The notes: a model not told the origin generated them from the letters alone. A stretch of DNA of 64,000 bases from Leptolyngbya iicbica LK (GCF_004212215.1 NZ_QVFV01000003.1:186001-250000); one strand, 5' to 3'; counted from the stretch's first letter, positions 36,882 through 45,812 are shown. Made by a program: numbers and translations.

Positions 36882-37724
36882 GTGAAGGATTTGAGAACCA
36901 TCGAGCTTGACATTCCCGCAGTGTGCGATCGCATCGCCCTGTGTGGTGGCCCTTACAGTAACTTTGGGGCGGTGGCTGCGTTTTTAGACCGCACGGCCGG
37001 GGTGGATTATCGCTTTTGTTTGGGCGATATGGGCGGCTTTGGCCCCTTCCCCAATCGCACTTTGGAACTGCTACGACAGGCGGCGGTAATTTGTGTGCAG
37101 GGCAATTATGACCAGGCCATTGGCGACGGCGATCGCGACTGTGGCTGCGGCTATACCGACCCCCGCGATCGCGAATTTGCCCAAATCAGCTATGACTACA
37201 CTTATGCCCATACGGCCCCAACTCATCGCCAGTGGTTGCAAACGCTGCCGCAGTTGATTCGCTTGCGGTGGCGCGATCGCGCTTTTTTGCTGTGCCACGG
37301 CAGTCCCGACGTGGTGAACGAGTTTGTGTGGGAATCGGACACTGCCGACTCGTGGATCGCCAGTTGGTTAGACCGATTTGCGGTCGACGGCATCTTCGCG
37401 ACGCATACGGGCATTCCCTGGGTGCGCCAAGTAGCCCAAGGCTTTTGGTGCAATGTAGGGGTGCTGGGGCGACCCGCCCATGAAGGGCAACCCCACGTCT
37501 ATTTTGCTGAACTGCGCTGGCCGAGGGCCGCCGCGATCGCCCGCCCTGAAATTGTGCCTCTCTCCTACGATCCTCAACCCGTCGTGGCAGCGATGGCCCG
37601 CGAGGGGCTGCCGACGGAATTTCAGCAATCGCTGCTCACAGGCATTTGGACCACCTGCGCGGAAATTTTGCCCGAGGCTGAACGGCGAGTGCGATCGCGG
37701 CTCCCCGTGCCCCAGCGGTCGTAA
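36882..37724 (+). CDS. Metallophosphoesterase (calcineurin-like)
   Basis: A phosphoesterase of about 280 residues. Visible metal-site motifs are the degenerate first block (LCGGPYSNFGAV in place of GDxHG), CLGDMGGFGPFPN (GDxxxxG), VQGNYDQAIG (GNHD equivalent, with Tyr for His), LLCHGSP (GH-type) and THTGIPW. This resembles the YfcE/MJ0936-like group, which can hydrolyse phosphodiesters. A Cys-rich loop DRDCGCGYTDPRD is unusual. The start is uncertain: I placed it at GTG 36882 because upstream residues look non-coding; TTG 36891 is another choice. The symporter follows after 110 bp. Confidence 0.78.
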   Translation: MKDLRTIELDIPAVCDRIALCGGPYSNFGAVAAFLDRTAGVDYRFCLGDMGGFGPFPNRTLELLRQAAVICVQGNYDQAIGDGDRDCGCGYTDPRDREFAQISYDYTYAHTAPTHRQWLQTLPQLIRLRWRDRAFLLCHGSPDVVNEFVWESDTADSWIASWLDRFAVDGIFATHTGIPWVRQVAQGFWCNVGVLGRPAHEGQPHVYFAELRWPRAAAIARPEIVPLSYDPQPVVAAMAREGLPTEFQQSLLTGIWTTCAEILPEAERRVRSRLPVPQRS

Positions 37725-37834
37725 ACCAGGGGCGATTAAGGTAGCCTGATGCCTTGGCTGCGACCGTTTGGGTTGACTCGGTGCGATCGCGCAACCGTTT
37801 TTTAGTGTTCGTCTGATTTCACGATTCTCTGCTT

Positions 37835-39247
37835 ATGTTCATCACCACCCTGACTTGGGCCTTGCTGGCGGGCTATGGCGGCCTCATTTTCTACTTGGTG
37901 CGCCAGACCACCCCCCAGCGGGTCACCGCTCCCGAATTTTTTGAAGGCCAGTCCAGCAGCGGCAAAGCGCCGGGGATGTGGCTCCTCGTTGCCAGCGCTG
38001 CCATTTCCTGGATTTTTGCTAAATCTATCGACAATGCGGCCACGCTGGGTAATGCCTTTGGCATCTTGGGCGGCATCGGCTACAGCATCTACTATCTGAG
38101 TTTTGTCACCGCTGCGATCGCCCTCTATTTCATTCGCACCCGAGGGGGCTATCGCTCCATTCCCGAGTTTTTGTCCAGTAAATATGGCTTGCTCTGTTCG
38201 CGGTTGTTTTTAATTGCGATCGCCATTCGCCTGCTGAACGAAGTGTGGTCTAACACCAAGGTGTTTTCCCTCTACTTTGGGGCCGAGGGCAGCGCCGGTT
38301 ATTGGTTAGCCGCGCTGATCGTCACCGCGTTCACCGTGTTTTATACCCTGCTGGGCGGCTTGCGCAGTAGCCTGCTGACCGATGGCGCCCAAATGCTGCT
38401 CGCGGCTGTGCTGCTCGTCGTAATTCTCGCCACCTTGGGACCGGGGCTCGTAAGCCAAGGGCTGCCAACCGCTGATCCCGAAACGCGCCTGGCCGGGTTG
38501 ACCTTTTGTGGGCTGGCCTTTGTGCAAATTTTTAGCTACCCCTTCCATGATCCGGTGATGACCGATCGCGCCTTCATTACAGGACCGCGCACCATGGTCA
38601 AAGCCTTTATCTGGGCCGGACTCATCAGCGGCGGTTTCATTCTGCTGTTCAGTTCCGTCGGGCTTTATGCCCGTGCCTTTGGGGTGGAAGGCGCACCGAG
38701 CTACACCGTCCCGGCACTGTTTGGCCTGCCCATGCTGCTGGTGTTTAACGCCATCATGCTCACCAGCGCGGGCTCGACCCTCGATTCCACCTTTTCTAGT
38801 GTGGCCAAATTGGGGGCGCGAGATTGGGACAACCGCAAAGGCCAACCGACCGAAAATCAAGCGTTCATCGGGCGGTGGTGGATTGTCGCGATCGCCCTCC
38901 TGGGCAACGTGCCGCTGCTCAGCATTTACATGGGCGATCAGCTCGGCCCCGCCATCATCATGGCCACCACTATCAGCGGCACCATGGTCATGGGCCTCGC
39001 CCCGATCTTTCTCCTCGCGTTCTTACCCGGAGCCGGGGCCTTGAGTTTTCACCTCGCCTTTTGGCCGGGGCTGTTCTTTGGGGTATTGCGGGTGCTGGAA
39101 AGTGCTTTGAGCACCCAAATTTTTCCCACCTGGCTGAGTCTGGGGGGCGGCAAGTATGCGCTGGATTTGGGCGTGAATGTGTACGGGTTGCTACTCTGTA
39201 CCGCAGGCTACTTAATTGGGGCCTGGTGGGGTCGCCGCGATCGCTAA
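37835..39247 (+). CDS. Sodium:solute symporter (SSS) family transporter
   Basis: A 470-residue inner-membrane protein with about 12-13 transmembrane helices, of the SSS (PutP/SglT) family, which couples Na+ entry to uptake of small solutes. Landmarks are LVASAAISWIFAKSI (TM near residue 55), the YRSIPEFLSSKYG cytoplasmic motif, LLGGLRSSLLTDGAQM with the GG-x-R/S-LxTD signature, and LTSAGSTLDSTFSSVAKL that contains Na+-site Ser/Thr residues. It is shorter than typical PutP (about 500). Substrate cannot be told. Convergent with tRNA-Gly, whose terminator lies just beyond. Confidence 0.9.
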   Translation: MFITTLTWALLAGYGGLIFYLVRQTTPQRVTAPEFFEGQSSSGKAPGMWLLVASAAISWIFAKSIDNAATLGNAFGILGGIGYSIYYLSFVTAAIALYFIRTRGGYRSIPEFLSSKYGLLCSRLFLIAIAIRLLNEVWSNTKVFSLYFGAEGSAGYWLAALIVTAFTVFYTLLGGLRSSLLTDGAQMLLAAVLLVVILATLGPGLVSQGLPTADPETRLAGLTFCGLAFVQIFSYPFHDPVMTDRAFITGPRTMVKAFIWAGLISGGFILLFSSVGLYARAFGVEGAPSYTVPALFGLPMLLVFNAIMLTSAGSTLDSTFSSVAKLGARDWDNRKGQPTENQAFIGRWWIVAIALLGNVPLLSIYMGDQLGPAIIMATTISGTMVMGLAPIFLLAFLPGAGALSFHLAFWPGLFFGVLRVLESALSTQIFPTWLSLGGGKYALDLGVNVYGLLLCTAGYLIGAWWGRRDR

Positions 39248-39292
39248 TCGCCCAGTGCCCTCAGTGGAGAATGAGATCGTGGGGATGCCATT

Positions 39293-39325
39293 AAAAAACT
39301 CCGACTTCTTTGAGAAGCCGGAGTT
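39293..39325 (-). terminator. Terminator of tRNA-Gly
   Basis: On the minus strand the arms AACTCCGGCTTC and GAAGTCGGAGTT (one G-U pair) fold around a 5-nt loop and run into a block of six T. It lies 18 bp downstream of the tRNA 3' end. It may also help stop the convergent symporter transcript. Confidence 0.85.
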
Positions 39326-39342
39326 CTGAATATCGGTATTAA

Positions 39343-39413
39343 AGCGGGTGGGGGGAATCGAACCCCCATCATTAGCTTGGAAGGCTAAGGTTTTACCACT
39401 AAACTACACCCGC
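39343..39413 (-). tRNA. tRNA-Gly (anticodon TCC)
   Basis: The reverse complement folds as a standard 71-nt tRNA: acceptor GCGGGTG/CACCCGC, D arm GTTT-AAAC with AGTGGTA loop, anticodon stem TTAGC/GCTAA with loop CTTCCAA (anticodon TCC), T arm GGGGG-TTCGATT-CCCCC and discriminator T, as usual for glycine. CCA is not encoded. Confidence 0.97.
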
Positions 39414-39717
39414 AAAGCGAATACCAGATTAGCATAAACCACCTTTGCGTTGATCACCGGAGTTGAGGTTGGGCGGCAGAAGGCCCTTGCCCTCGTGTGG
39501 AGAAGAACCGGAGTCTGTATGAGCCTATCCTTGCCAAAGAGGGGTGCCGCAGGCGGTGAGGTTCTCTCAACAATCAACTGCCACTACTAAAGCTGAAGCA
39601 CCATCCAGTGATGGGATCGCGATCGCTGATCAACGGCCCCGAGAAAGCCGGTTTCACATGAGAAGATGGCCTTACGAATTCAACTGATGTTCCAAAAATC
39701 GGGTTTCTGACTAGCGT
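39414..39717. promoter_or_regulatory. Divergent tRNA-Gly/egtC intergenic region
   Basis: This gap of 304 bp contains the tRNA promoter (a TATGCT -10-like hexamer on the minus strand near 39435) and the leader of the ergothioneine operon. A 197-codon minus-strand frame from 40167 runs through egtC and this region and is a shadow. No gene seen. Confidence 0.45.
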
Positions 39718-40515
39718 ATGTGTCGTCTTTTGGGCTATGTGGGGCCCGCGATCGCCCTCGACTCGCTGTTGCTGCAACCGCCTCACTCCCTCATGGTGCA
39801 GTCCTATGCGCCGCAGGAGTTGGAGGTGGCGCTGTTGAATGCTGACGGCTTTGGCTTTGGGTGGTACGGCGGGGGCGCAGCGGCGGAGCCGTTTACTTAT
39901 CGCAATGTGCTGCCCATGTGGAACGACCCCAATGTGGAGCCATTGTGTCGCTACATCACCACGGACTGTGCCCTGGCCTATGTGCGTAGCGCGACCCCAG
40001 GGCAGGGGGTAGATATCAGTAACTGTCAGCCGTTTCAGTCGGGCCAGTGGTTGTTTGCCCACAATGGTTACATCAAAAACTTTCGGGAAACGCTGTATCG
40101 CCCCATGCGCCAGTTGATGAGCGATCGCGTGTATGCCGCCATTCACGGCAACACCGACTCCGAGCACATTTGGGGCTTAGTGCTGACGGCGCTGGCAGCG
40201 CCTGAATCTCCCAATCCAGTGGCGGCGTTAGGCACGGCCTTAAAGCAACTGCTCACGTTGGCGCGACAATATGACACTCCCGTCGCTGCCAACGTTTTGA
40301 TCAGCGATGGCCGAACTCTGGTCGGGTCCCGATTCGCCTCCCATGGGGCCGCTCCCTCTTTATACTGGCTAGGTAACAATTTGCAACTTCCCAACGCAGT
40401 CGTAGTGGCCTCAGAGCCATTGTTTGCAGCCCCTTGGGCACCCTTAGAAGAGAATTCGTTGTTTACTGTCAACGCTAACTGTGATCTCCAGTACCACGCC
40501 ATCGGTAGCCTCTAA
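39718..40515 (+). CDS. egtC: Ergothioneine biosynthesis glutamine amidohydrolase EgtC
   Basis: EgtC removes the gamma-glutamyl group from the hercynyl-gamma-glutamylcysteine sulfoxide made by EgtB. It is a class II (Ntn) glutamine amidotransferase: Met is followed by Cys2, the catalytic N-terminal nucleophile (M-C-R-L-L-G-Y-V-G). Other signatures are NADGFGFGWYG, AYVRSATPG, NCQPFQSGQWLFAHNGYI and HGNTDSEHIW (glutamine-binding Asp). Length 265 residues fits. The egtB start overlaps its end by 35 bp, so the two genes are translationally coupled. Presence of egtC argues for a gamma-glutamylcysteine-dependent route. Confidence 0.92.
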   Translation: MCRLLGYVGPAIALDSLLLQPPHSLMVQSYAPQELEVALLNADGFGFGWYGGGAAAEPFTYRNVLPMWNDPNVEPLCRYITTDCALAYVRSATPGQGVDISNCQPFQSGQWLFAHNGYIKNFRETLYRPMRQLMSDRVYAAIHGNTDSEHIWGLVLTALAAPESPNPVAALGTALKQLLTLARQYDTPVAANVLISDGRTLVGSRFASHGAAPSLYWLGNNLQLPNAVVVASEPLFAAPWAPLEENSLFTVNANCDLQYHAIGSL

Positions 40516-41770
40516 ACTGTCGCGAGCCGAGCAGCGACAACAACTGCGAGCCGACATGCTTGCTTGCCGGGCCAGCACGCTTCGTCTGGCGCAAGATCTC
40601 GCCGCAGTGAAGGAATTTCGGCGACAAGCGCACCCGGACTTTAGTCCCATCGGCTGGCACCTGGGGCACATTGCCTTCACCGAGTCGCTGTGGCTGCTGG
40701 AACGGTTGCAGCGATCGCCCTGCCCCTATCCGCAATATCAAAAGTTGTTTGCGGCGGATGGACTGCCCAAAGCCGAGCGGGAAAATCTACCGGATTTGCC
40801 GACCATTCTGGCCTACATGGCCGACATCCGCGATCGCACCCTCGCCTTTTTGGATCAGGTGCCCCTGGGGCATCAACTGCGGCTCTGGCGCTGGCTCTTG
40901 CAGCATGAAAGCCAACACGTCGAAACGGCCACTTATCTATTAACCCTGCATCGCTGGCCGCAGACCCATGCTCAGGCACCCACCGAGGTGTTTCCCTCGT
41001 CCCCACTGCCCGTTTTAGAGGCCGCGTCGACCACCGAGATGGTCTTCGTCCCTGGGGGGGAATTTGTGATGGGGGGTGACAGCATTGACACGCTGGATAA
41101 TGAGCGATCGCCCCACTCAGTTGAGGTCGAGGATTTTTGGATTGATCGCACCCCGGTCACCGTCGAAGAGTACGCCAAATTTATCGCGGCGGGCGGCTAT
41201 CACAACAGTCAGTGGTGGCATCCCGAGGGTTGGATCTGGCGACATCGGTACGACATTACCCAGCCCCTCTATTGGCAAAACGATGAACCCCAAGCGCCTG
41301 TCTGTGGCGTCAGTTGGTACGAGGCCGACGCCTATGCCTGTTTTGTGGGCAAGCGCCTACCCACCGAGGCCCAGTGGGAACGGGCTGCTCGCTGGCATCC
41401 CGGCACGCAAACGCTGCAATCCTGGCCCTGGGGGGAGGATGCTGTGAGCGATCGCCACGGCAATTTTGACAGTCGCCATGGCGGCGTGACGCCGGTGGGT
41501 CAGTTTGCGGCGGGGCGTAGCCCCACGGGCTGCGACGACTTATTGGGCAACGTCTGGGAATGGACCAACACCTGGTTTGACTGCTATCCAGGGTTTGAGG
41601 CCTTTCCCTATCGCGAGTATTCGCAGGTGTATTTTGACCGAGCCCATCGCGTTCTGCGGGGCGGCAGTTGGGCTACCCGCCCGTGGGTTTTGCGTCCCAC
41701 GTTTCGCAATTGGTATCAGCCCGGTGTGCAGCAAGTCTTTGCTGGTTTCAGATGTGCCTTAAGTGCATAG
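40481..41770 (+). CDS. egtB: Ergothioneine biosynthesis sulfoxide synthase EgtB
   Basis: EgtB is a non-heme iron enzyme that joins a cysteine-containing thiol to hercynine with O2, forming the C-S bond. The 429-residue protein has an N-terminal DinB-like domain with the iron ligands in WHLGHIAFTE and QHESQHVETA, and a C-terminal FGE-sulfatase domain: MVFVPGGEFVMGGD, GVSWYEADAYACFVGKRLPTEAQWE and GNVWEWT, ending with FRCAL. The start is taken as GTG at 40481, overlapping egtC by 35 bp; the next ATG (40556) would cut into the conserved N-terminus. egtD follows after 68 bp. Confidence 0.95.
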   Translation: MISSTTPSVASKLSRAEQRQQLRADMLACRASTLRLAQDLAAVKEFRRQAHPDFSPIGWHLGHIAFTESLWLLERLQRSPCPYPQYQKLFAADGLPKAERENLPDLPTILAYMADIRDRTLAFLDQVPLGHQLRLWRWLLQHESQHVETATYLLTLHRWPQTHAQAPTEVFPSSPLPVLEAASTTEMVFVPGGEFVMGGDSIDTLDNERSPHSVEVEDFWIDRTPVTVEEYAKFIAAGGYHNSQWWHPEGWIWRHRYDITQPLYWQNDEPQAPVCGVSWYEADAYACFVGKRLPTEAQWERAARWHPGTQTLQSWPWGEDAVSDRHGNFDSRHGGVTPVGQFAAGRSPTGCDDLLGNVWEWTNTWFDCYPGFEAFPYREYSQVYFDRAHRVLRGGSWATRPWVLRPTFRNWYQPGVQQVFAGFRCALSA

Positions 41771-41838
41771 GCTATTCTCAGCTGGCAATGTCAAAATACG
41801 TTGGGGCGACTTCAGCCCTTGCCGAATTCTGAATCTCT

Positions 41839-42897
41839 ATGCCAGTTCCTTCTCCCTCCATTCGTCCAAAGTCTAACCGTCCTGATGGTCAGGCAATGGG
41901 CGATCGCCTGATTGTTGAAAACCGCATGGCTCCCACTGAGGCAGTAGCGACCGTCGCCGGTCAAGACGTGATTGTGGGCCTTTCTCAACCTCACAAGGCC
42001 CTGCCACCCAAATATTTTTACGATGCCCGAGGGTCGGAACTCTTTGAGCAAATTACCGAACTGCCGGAATATTATCTGACGCGCACCGAACGGGAAATTT
42101 TAGCCACCTATGCGGGGGCGATCGCCGATACGGTCGGGCCGTGCGACCTGGTGGAACTGGGTAGCGGCAGCGCCAGCAAAACTCGCTTGTTGTTCAATGC
42201 TTATCAGCAGCGAGGGTTGCCATTGCGCTACGTGCCCGTCGATGTCAGCGGCACCATGCTCGAAACCAGTGCCCAAGCCCTGCTCACCGAATATGACAAT
42301 CTCACGGTGCATGGTTTGGTGAGCACCTATGACCAGGCCTTGCAGGCGCTCCCCCCCACCGACTCGCCCCGCCGCCTCATCGCCTTTATTGGCAGCACCT
42401 TGGGCAATTTGGCCCCCGAACCCGAGCAGCACTTCTTTCAACACGTCAGTCAAGCCTTAACCGACGGCGACTACTTTTTACTCGGGGTCGATTTGCACAA
42501 AGATACCGCCACGCTAGAGGCCGCCTACAACGACTCGCAGGGACTCAGTGCGGCGTTTAACTTAAATATGCTGCAACACCTCAACTGGCGGTTTGACGGC
42601 AATTTTGACCTGAGCCAATTTCGTCATGTGTCGTTCTACAACGAGGGCGATCGCCAGGTCGAAATGTACATCGAAAGCCTGACGGCGCAAACCATCACCC
42701 TGCAAGCCCTGAACCTGACCGTCGAGTTCGCCCAGGGAGAACGGCTGTTTAGTGAGATTTCGCGGAAATTTGACACCGAGGTGTTGGCGCAAGAACTGTT
42801 GGCCTTTGACCTGGCTGTCCGTCAAGTGTTCACTGATGAGCGCCGACAGTTTGCCCTCCTGCTGTGTCAAAAACAGTCCTTAGGAATGGGGATTTAA
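41839..42897 (+). CDS. egtD: L-histidine N-alpha-methyltransferase EgtD
   Basis: EgtD trimethylates histidine to hercynine with S-adenosylmethionine, the first step of ergothioneine synthesis. The 352-residue protein shows LPPKYFYDARGSELFEQI (about 50-67), ELPEYYLTRTE, the SAM-binding VELGSGSASKTR (about 111-122), YVPVDVSGTML, FIGSTLGNL and SFYNEGDRQVEMYI. The last five codons (L-G-M-G-I) and the stop come from the left end of repeat copy D, so the native C-terminus was probably slightly different. Third gene of egtC-egtB-egtD. Confidence 0.95.
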   Translation: MPVPSPSIRPKSNRPDGQAMGDRLIVENRMAPTEAVATVAGQDVIVGLSQPHKALPPKYFYDARGSELFEQITELPEYYLTRTEREILATYAGAIADTVGPCDLVELGSGSASKTRLLFNAYQQRGLPLRYVPVDVSGTMLETSAQALLTEYDNLTVHGLVSTYDQALQALPPTDSPRRLIAFIGSTLGNLAPEPEQHFFQHVSQALTDGDYFLLGVDLHKDTATLEAAYNDSQGLSAAFNLNMLQHLNWRFDGNFDLSQFRHVSFYNEGDRQVEMYIESLTAQTITLQALNLTVEFAQGERLFSEISRKFDTEVLAQELLAFDLAVRQVFTDERRQFALLLCQKQSLGMGI

Positions 42898-42980
42898 TGA
42901 TGTGTGGACAGCCGAGACGGCTGTCCAAGTGCAGAAGATGTCTGCACACCAAAACTTGAATTTTATAAAATCCTAATTCC
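42883..42980 (+). mobile_element. MITE-like element, copy D, overlapping the end of egtD
   Basis: A 98-bp element (GGAATGGGG to TAATTCC) in forward orientation with a perfect direct repeat TTA on both sides (42880-42882 and 42981-42983). It has hairpin GGACAGCCG-AGA-CGGCTGTCC (nine pairs), a second hairpin GTGCAGA/TCTGCAC, and the palindrome-like GAATTTTATAAAATCC. The stop codon of egtD (42895-42897) is inside it. Confidence 0.88.
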
Positions 42981-43031
42981 TTAGCTGCGTCCGGTGCGAT
43001 CACCGCATCCGGTGCAGCTCGATCGCCGACT

Positions 43032-44546
43032 GTGACTCCACCCGAAATGTACCCTCAGACCGCCACGCCATTGCTCACGGCATTGACGACAGCTGCCCAG
43101 CGTGACCACGCGGCTTTTTATGCGCCGGGGCACAAGCGTGGGCAAGGCGCATCCCCAGCTCTACAAGCGCTGGTGGGAAGGGGACTGCAAGCAGATCTGC
43201 CAGAATTGCCCGAACTGGATAATCTGTTTGCCCCCACCGGAGCGATCGCGGCTGCCCAGGAGCTCGCGGCCCAAGCCTTTGGGGCTGAAGCTACCTATTT
43301 TTTAGCCAACGGTTCGACCTGTGGGCTGGAGGCGGCGTTACTGGCAGTCAGTGAGCCTGGTAGCCAGGTGCTCATTCCCCGCAATGCCCACCAGTCGGTG
43401 TTCGCTGGATTGGTGTTGGCGGGGGCGGCACCGATTTATCTCGCGCCGCTGCACGATGACCGCTGGGATTTGGCGTTTGGCGTCACCGTTGCGCAGATTG
43501 AGCAGGCCTTCCAGGCCTATCCCGATATTCAAACGGTGGTGGTGGTGTCGCCCAGTTACCACGGCGTCTGTGTGGATATCGCCGCGATCGCCCGTTGTGT
43601 GCATCAACACAATGCAGTGCTGATTGTGGATGAAGCCCACGGAGCGCATCTGGGCTGGCATCCTGATTTACCGCAGGGCGCGATCGCCGCCGGGGCCGAC
43701 ATCGTGGTTCAATCCACCCACAAAACCTTAGGAGCGATGACTCAGGCTTCGATGCTGCATGTGCAAGGTCAGCGAGTCAACCGCGATCGCCTCCGCCAAG
43801 CGCTGCAACTGACCCAGTCCACCAGTCCCAACTATCTGCTGCTGGCCTCACTGGATGCCGCCCGTCAGCAACTCGCGATGGAGGGGACAGACCTGCTGGG
43901 GCAAACGCTGGCGATCGCTCAACAGATTCGTTCCGATCTGCAACCGCTGACGACTGTCACCGTGTTATCTCCCGCCCACTTGCCTGCTGAAACCTATGAT
44001 TTTCGGCTAGATCCCACTCGTTTGGTAGTTGATGTTTCGGGTCTGGGCCTCACCGGCTTCGCTGCCGATGAGTTCTTACACGAGCAGCAGCACGTCACCG
44101 CCGAACTCCCGACCCTGAGACAGTTGGCGTTTATCCTCAGCTTGGGCAATCGGCCTGAGGACGGCGATCGCTTAGCCGCTGCCTTCGCCGCACTCGTCCG
44201 GCAAGCTGAGCACCTGCGAGGGCAAGATGGCATCTCTGTCCCGGCATTACCTGACTTTGCCTCCCCGAGCCAACTGTCTCAGCCCCCGCTGACACCCCGC
44301 GAGGCTTTTTTCGCGCGCGCGATCGCAGTGCCCCTAGAGCAAGCCGCTGGGCAGATTGCCGCCGATGCTCTCTGTCCCTATCCCCCCGGCATTCCCCTCG
44401 TGCTGGCGGGGGAACGGATGACCGCCGCCGCGATCGCGACCCTGCAGCAGATTCATCAAGCGGGGGGCGTGATCACGGGTAATCCCGACGACACCTGGCA
44501 GACGGTGCGGGTGATTCATTCAGGATCTGCCCATTATTCTGGTTGA
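43032..44546 (+). CDS. Orn/Lys/Arg decarboxylase family protein (fold-type I PLP enzyme)
   Basis: A 504-residue decarboxylase of the bacterial aspartate-aminotransferase-fold group, with cyanobacterial relatives often annotated as arginine or lysine decarboxylase. Landmarks: FYAPGHKRGQG (substrate/PLP loop, about 29-39), LDNLFAPTG, FLANGSTCG (PLP phosphate), SPSYHGVCVD, IVDEAHGAHLGWHP, and the Schiff-base Lys in VQSTHKTLGAMTQ (about 230-242). The C-terminal third is the small domain. The start is GTG 43032 or ATG 43047; neither has a strong Shine-Dalgarno. Substrate (Arg, Lys or Orn) is not resolved by sequence reading. Confidence 0.9.
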   Translation: MTPPEMYPQTATPLLTALTTAAQRDHAAFYAPGHKRGQGASPALQALVGRGLQADLPELPELDNLFAPTGAIAAAQELAAQAFGAEATYFLANGSTCGLEAALLAVSEPGSQVLIPRNAHQSVFAGLVLAGAAPIYLAPLHDDRWDLAFGVTVAQIEQAFQAYPDIQTVVVVSPSYHGVCVDIAAIARCVHQHNAVLIVDEAHGAHLGWHPDLPQGAIAAGADIVVQSTHKTLGAMTQASMLHVQGQRVNRDRLRQALQLTQSTSPNYLLLASLDAARQQLAMEGTDLLGQTLAIAQQIRSDLQPLTTVTVLSPAHLPAETYDFRLDPTRLVVDVSGLGLTGFAADEFLHEQQHVTAELPTLRQLAFILSLGNRPEDGDRLAAAFAALVRQAEHLRGQDGISVPALPDFASPSQLSQPPLTPREAFFARAIAVPLEQAAGQIAADALCPYPPGIPLVLAGERMTAAAIATLQQIHQAGGVITGNPDDTWQTVRVIHSGSAHYSG

Positions 44547-44578
44547 CGGGCGCGGCAATCGCCTGTCGCTACTGCTGT

Positions 44579-44779
44579 CTACTCATCGGAGAGCAGCTCA
44601 TCGAGGTCAGGGGTAATGTCGAGAGTGGTGCGGAGCAGACGGTTTTCGTAACGGCGATCGCGCCGTCTGGCCTTGGCTCGGCCCGCCCGCTTGGTCGGAC
44701 GTTTATCCACCACAAGCTCATCGAGGGCTGGAGCCTCTTCCCAAGACGAGAGCCCCGATTGAGGAGTGCGCTTACCCAT
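44579..44779 (-). CDS. Small basic/acidic conserved-looking protein (hypothetical)
   Basis: A 66-residue frame starting M-G-K-R-T-P-Q-S-G. It has an acidic segment (SWEEAPALDELVVD), a very basic centre (KRAGRAKARRRDRRYENR) and an acidic end (DLDELLSDE). This polar, structured charge pattern is unlike a random shadow frame, and nothing else is coded here. A longer start at 44806 or 44854 is possible. I do not recognise a family; RNA or DNA binding is conceivable from the basic patch. Confidence 0.5.
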   Translation of the reverse strand: MGKRTPQSGLSSWEEAPALDELVVDKRPTKRAGRAKARRRDRRYENRLLRTTLDITPDLDELLSDE

Positions 44780-44950
44780 CGTGTCGAGAACTATGAACGA
44801 CTTCATAAAGAAGTGTAAACATTTCAGTGGCAAAATGCTGCGAAAATCCTTCAAAGCCGTTACACAGACTACGAATTCCTTTCCTGAGAAGACTGAACTC
44901 TGTACACTATCAATGTTGAGCAGTCATCCATCCCAGTTTTTATAAAAAAT

Positions 44951-45436
44951 ATGTCTGTAGTTAGCCAAGTCATTTTGAACGCCGATGATGAGCTGCGCTA
45001 TCCCACCATTGGCGAGCTCAAAAGCATCGAGACTTACCTCTCAACAGGTGAGCGTCGCATGCAAATCGCTCAGACTCTATCTGAGAACGAAAAGAAAATT
45101 GTTGATAAGGCCAGCAAAGAACTGTGGGCCTTGCACCCCGACTACATTGCCCCTGGTGGGAATGCCTTTGGCCAAAAGCAGCGAGCTCTGTGCCTGCGCG
45201 ATTATGGCTGGTACTTGCGCTTGGTGACCTACGGCATCATTGCGGGTGACAAAGACCCCATTGAGAGCATTGGTCTGGTGGGGGTTCGGGAAATGTACAA
45301 CGCCCTTGATGTTCCCGTTCCGGGGATGGCCGACGCGATTCGCTGTCTCAAAGATGCTTCTCTCGGCCTGCTGTCGGCAGAAGAAGCGAGTGAAGCTGAG
45401 CCTTACTTTGACTACATCATCCAAGCGATGTCATAG
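44951..45436 (+). CDS. apcD: Allophycocyanin alpha-B subunit (ApcD)
   Basis: ApcD is a terminal emitter in the phycobilisome core that passes energy to photosystem I (and II). The 161-residue protein opens [18 protein letters not shown], the typical ApcD start, and contains the bilin-attachment Cys in [23 protein letters not shown]. Further conserved parts are [16 protein letters not shown] and [10 protein letters not shown]. Length is standard. As usual for apcD it stands apart from apcAB. A TACACT -10-like hexamer is at 44903-44908, and a strong terminator follows. Confidence 0.95.
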   Translation: MSVVSQVILNADDELRYPTIGELKSIETYLSTGERRMQIAQTLSENEKKIVDKASKELWALHPDYIAPGGNAFGQKQRALCLRDYGWYLRLVTYGIIAGDKDPIESIGLVGVREMYNALDVPVPGMADAIRCLKDASLGLLSAEEASEAEPYFDYIIQAMS

Positions 45437-45474
45437 GCTCAACTAAGCTGGTTGACCATCAATAGCGACTTTGA

Positions 45475-45529
45475 CAAATACCACTGGCAAACCCGATGAC
45501 CGCATCGGATGTGCCAGTGGTATTTGTTT
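45475..45529 (+). terminator. Strong terminator of apcD
   Basis: A 15-bp perfect stem CAAATACCACTGGCA (45475-45489) / TGCCAGTGGTATTTG (45512-45526) with an inner hairpin CCGATG/CATCGG, followed by a T-rich tail. It begins 38 bp after the apcD stop. The stem is almost symmetrical and may act on both strands. Confidence 0.85.
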
Positions 45530-45572
45530 GGGCCGTGTAGCGATGAAGGACGCTGGTCATGTTGGCGATCGC

Positions 45573-45812
45573 CTAACTCCAGTCGTATTCCAGCGCGGCA
45601 TCCCCCAGCATTTCCCGCACGGTTGAGCGAATTGTGCGGAGTTCTTCGGGCGTCACCTGATTATCCGCGTGGATCATGGCTCGCACGGATTGGAGTTCGG
45701 CCTCAGAAAATTTGCCATCTGCCAGGGCTGATTCCACTAACTGCCGCAACTTTTTAAGATGAGCTTGCTCCTCAGCGGATAGTTCATGTTGACCTGAACG
45801 TTCAATTTCCAT
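45573..45812 (-). CDS. Small helical protein, TerB-like in character (hypothetical)
   Basis: A 79-residue acidic, helical protein with a strong AAGGAG upstream of its ATG. The sequence LVESALADGKFSEAELQSVRAMIHADNQVTPEELRTIRSTV contains two repeats of the type A-DGK-s-EAEL and ADNQVTPEEL, reminiscent of TerB/EF-hand-like helix pairs, but I cannot assign a family. Convergent with apcD across its terminator. No neighbours hint at function. Confidence 0.7.
   Translation of the reverse strand: MEIERSGQHELSAEEQAHLKKLRQLVESALADGKFSEAELQSVRAMIHADNQVTPEELRTIRSTVREMLGDAALEYDWS

Noticed and set aside
39574-40167. 197-codon minus-strand frame
   Set aside because: Antisense to egtC and its leader; His/Gln/Arg-rich shadow composition.
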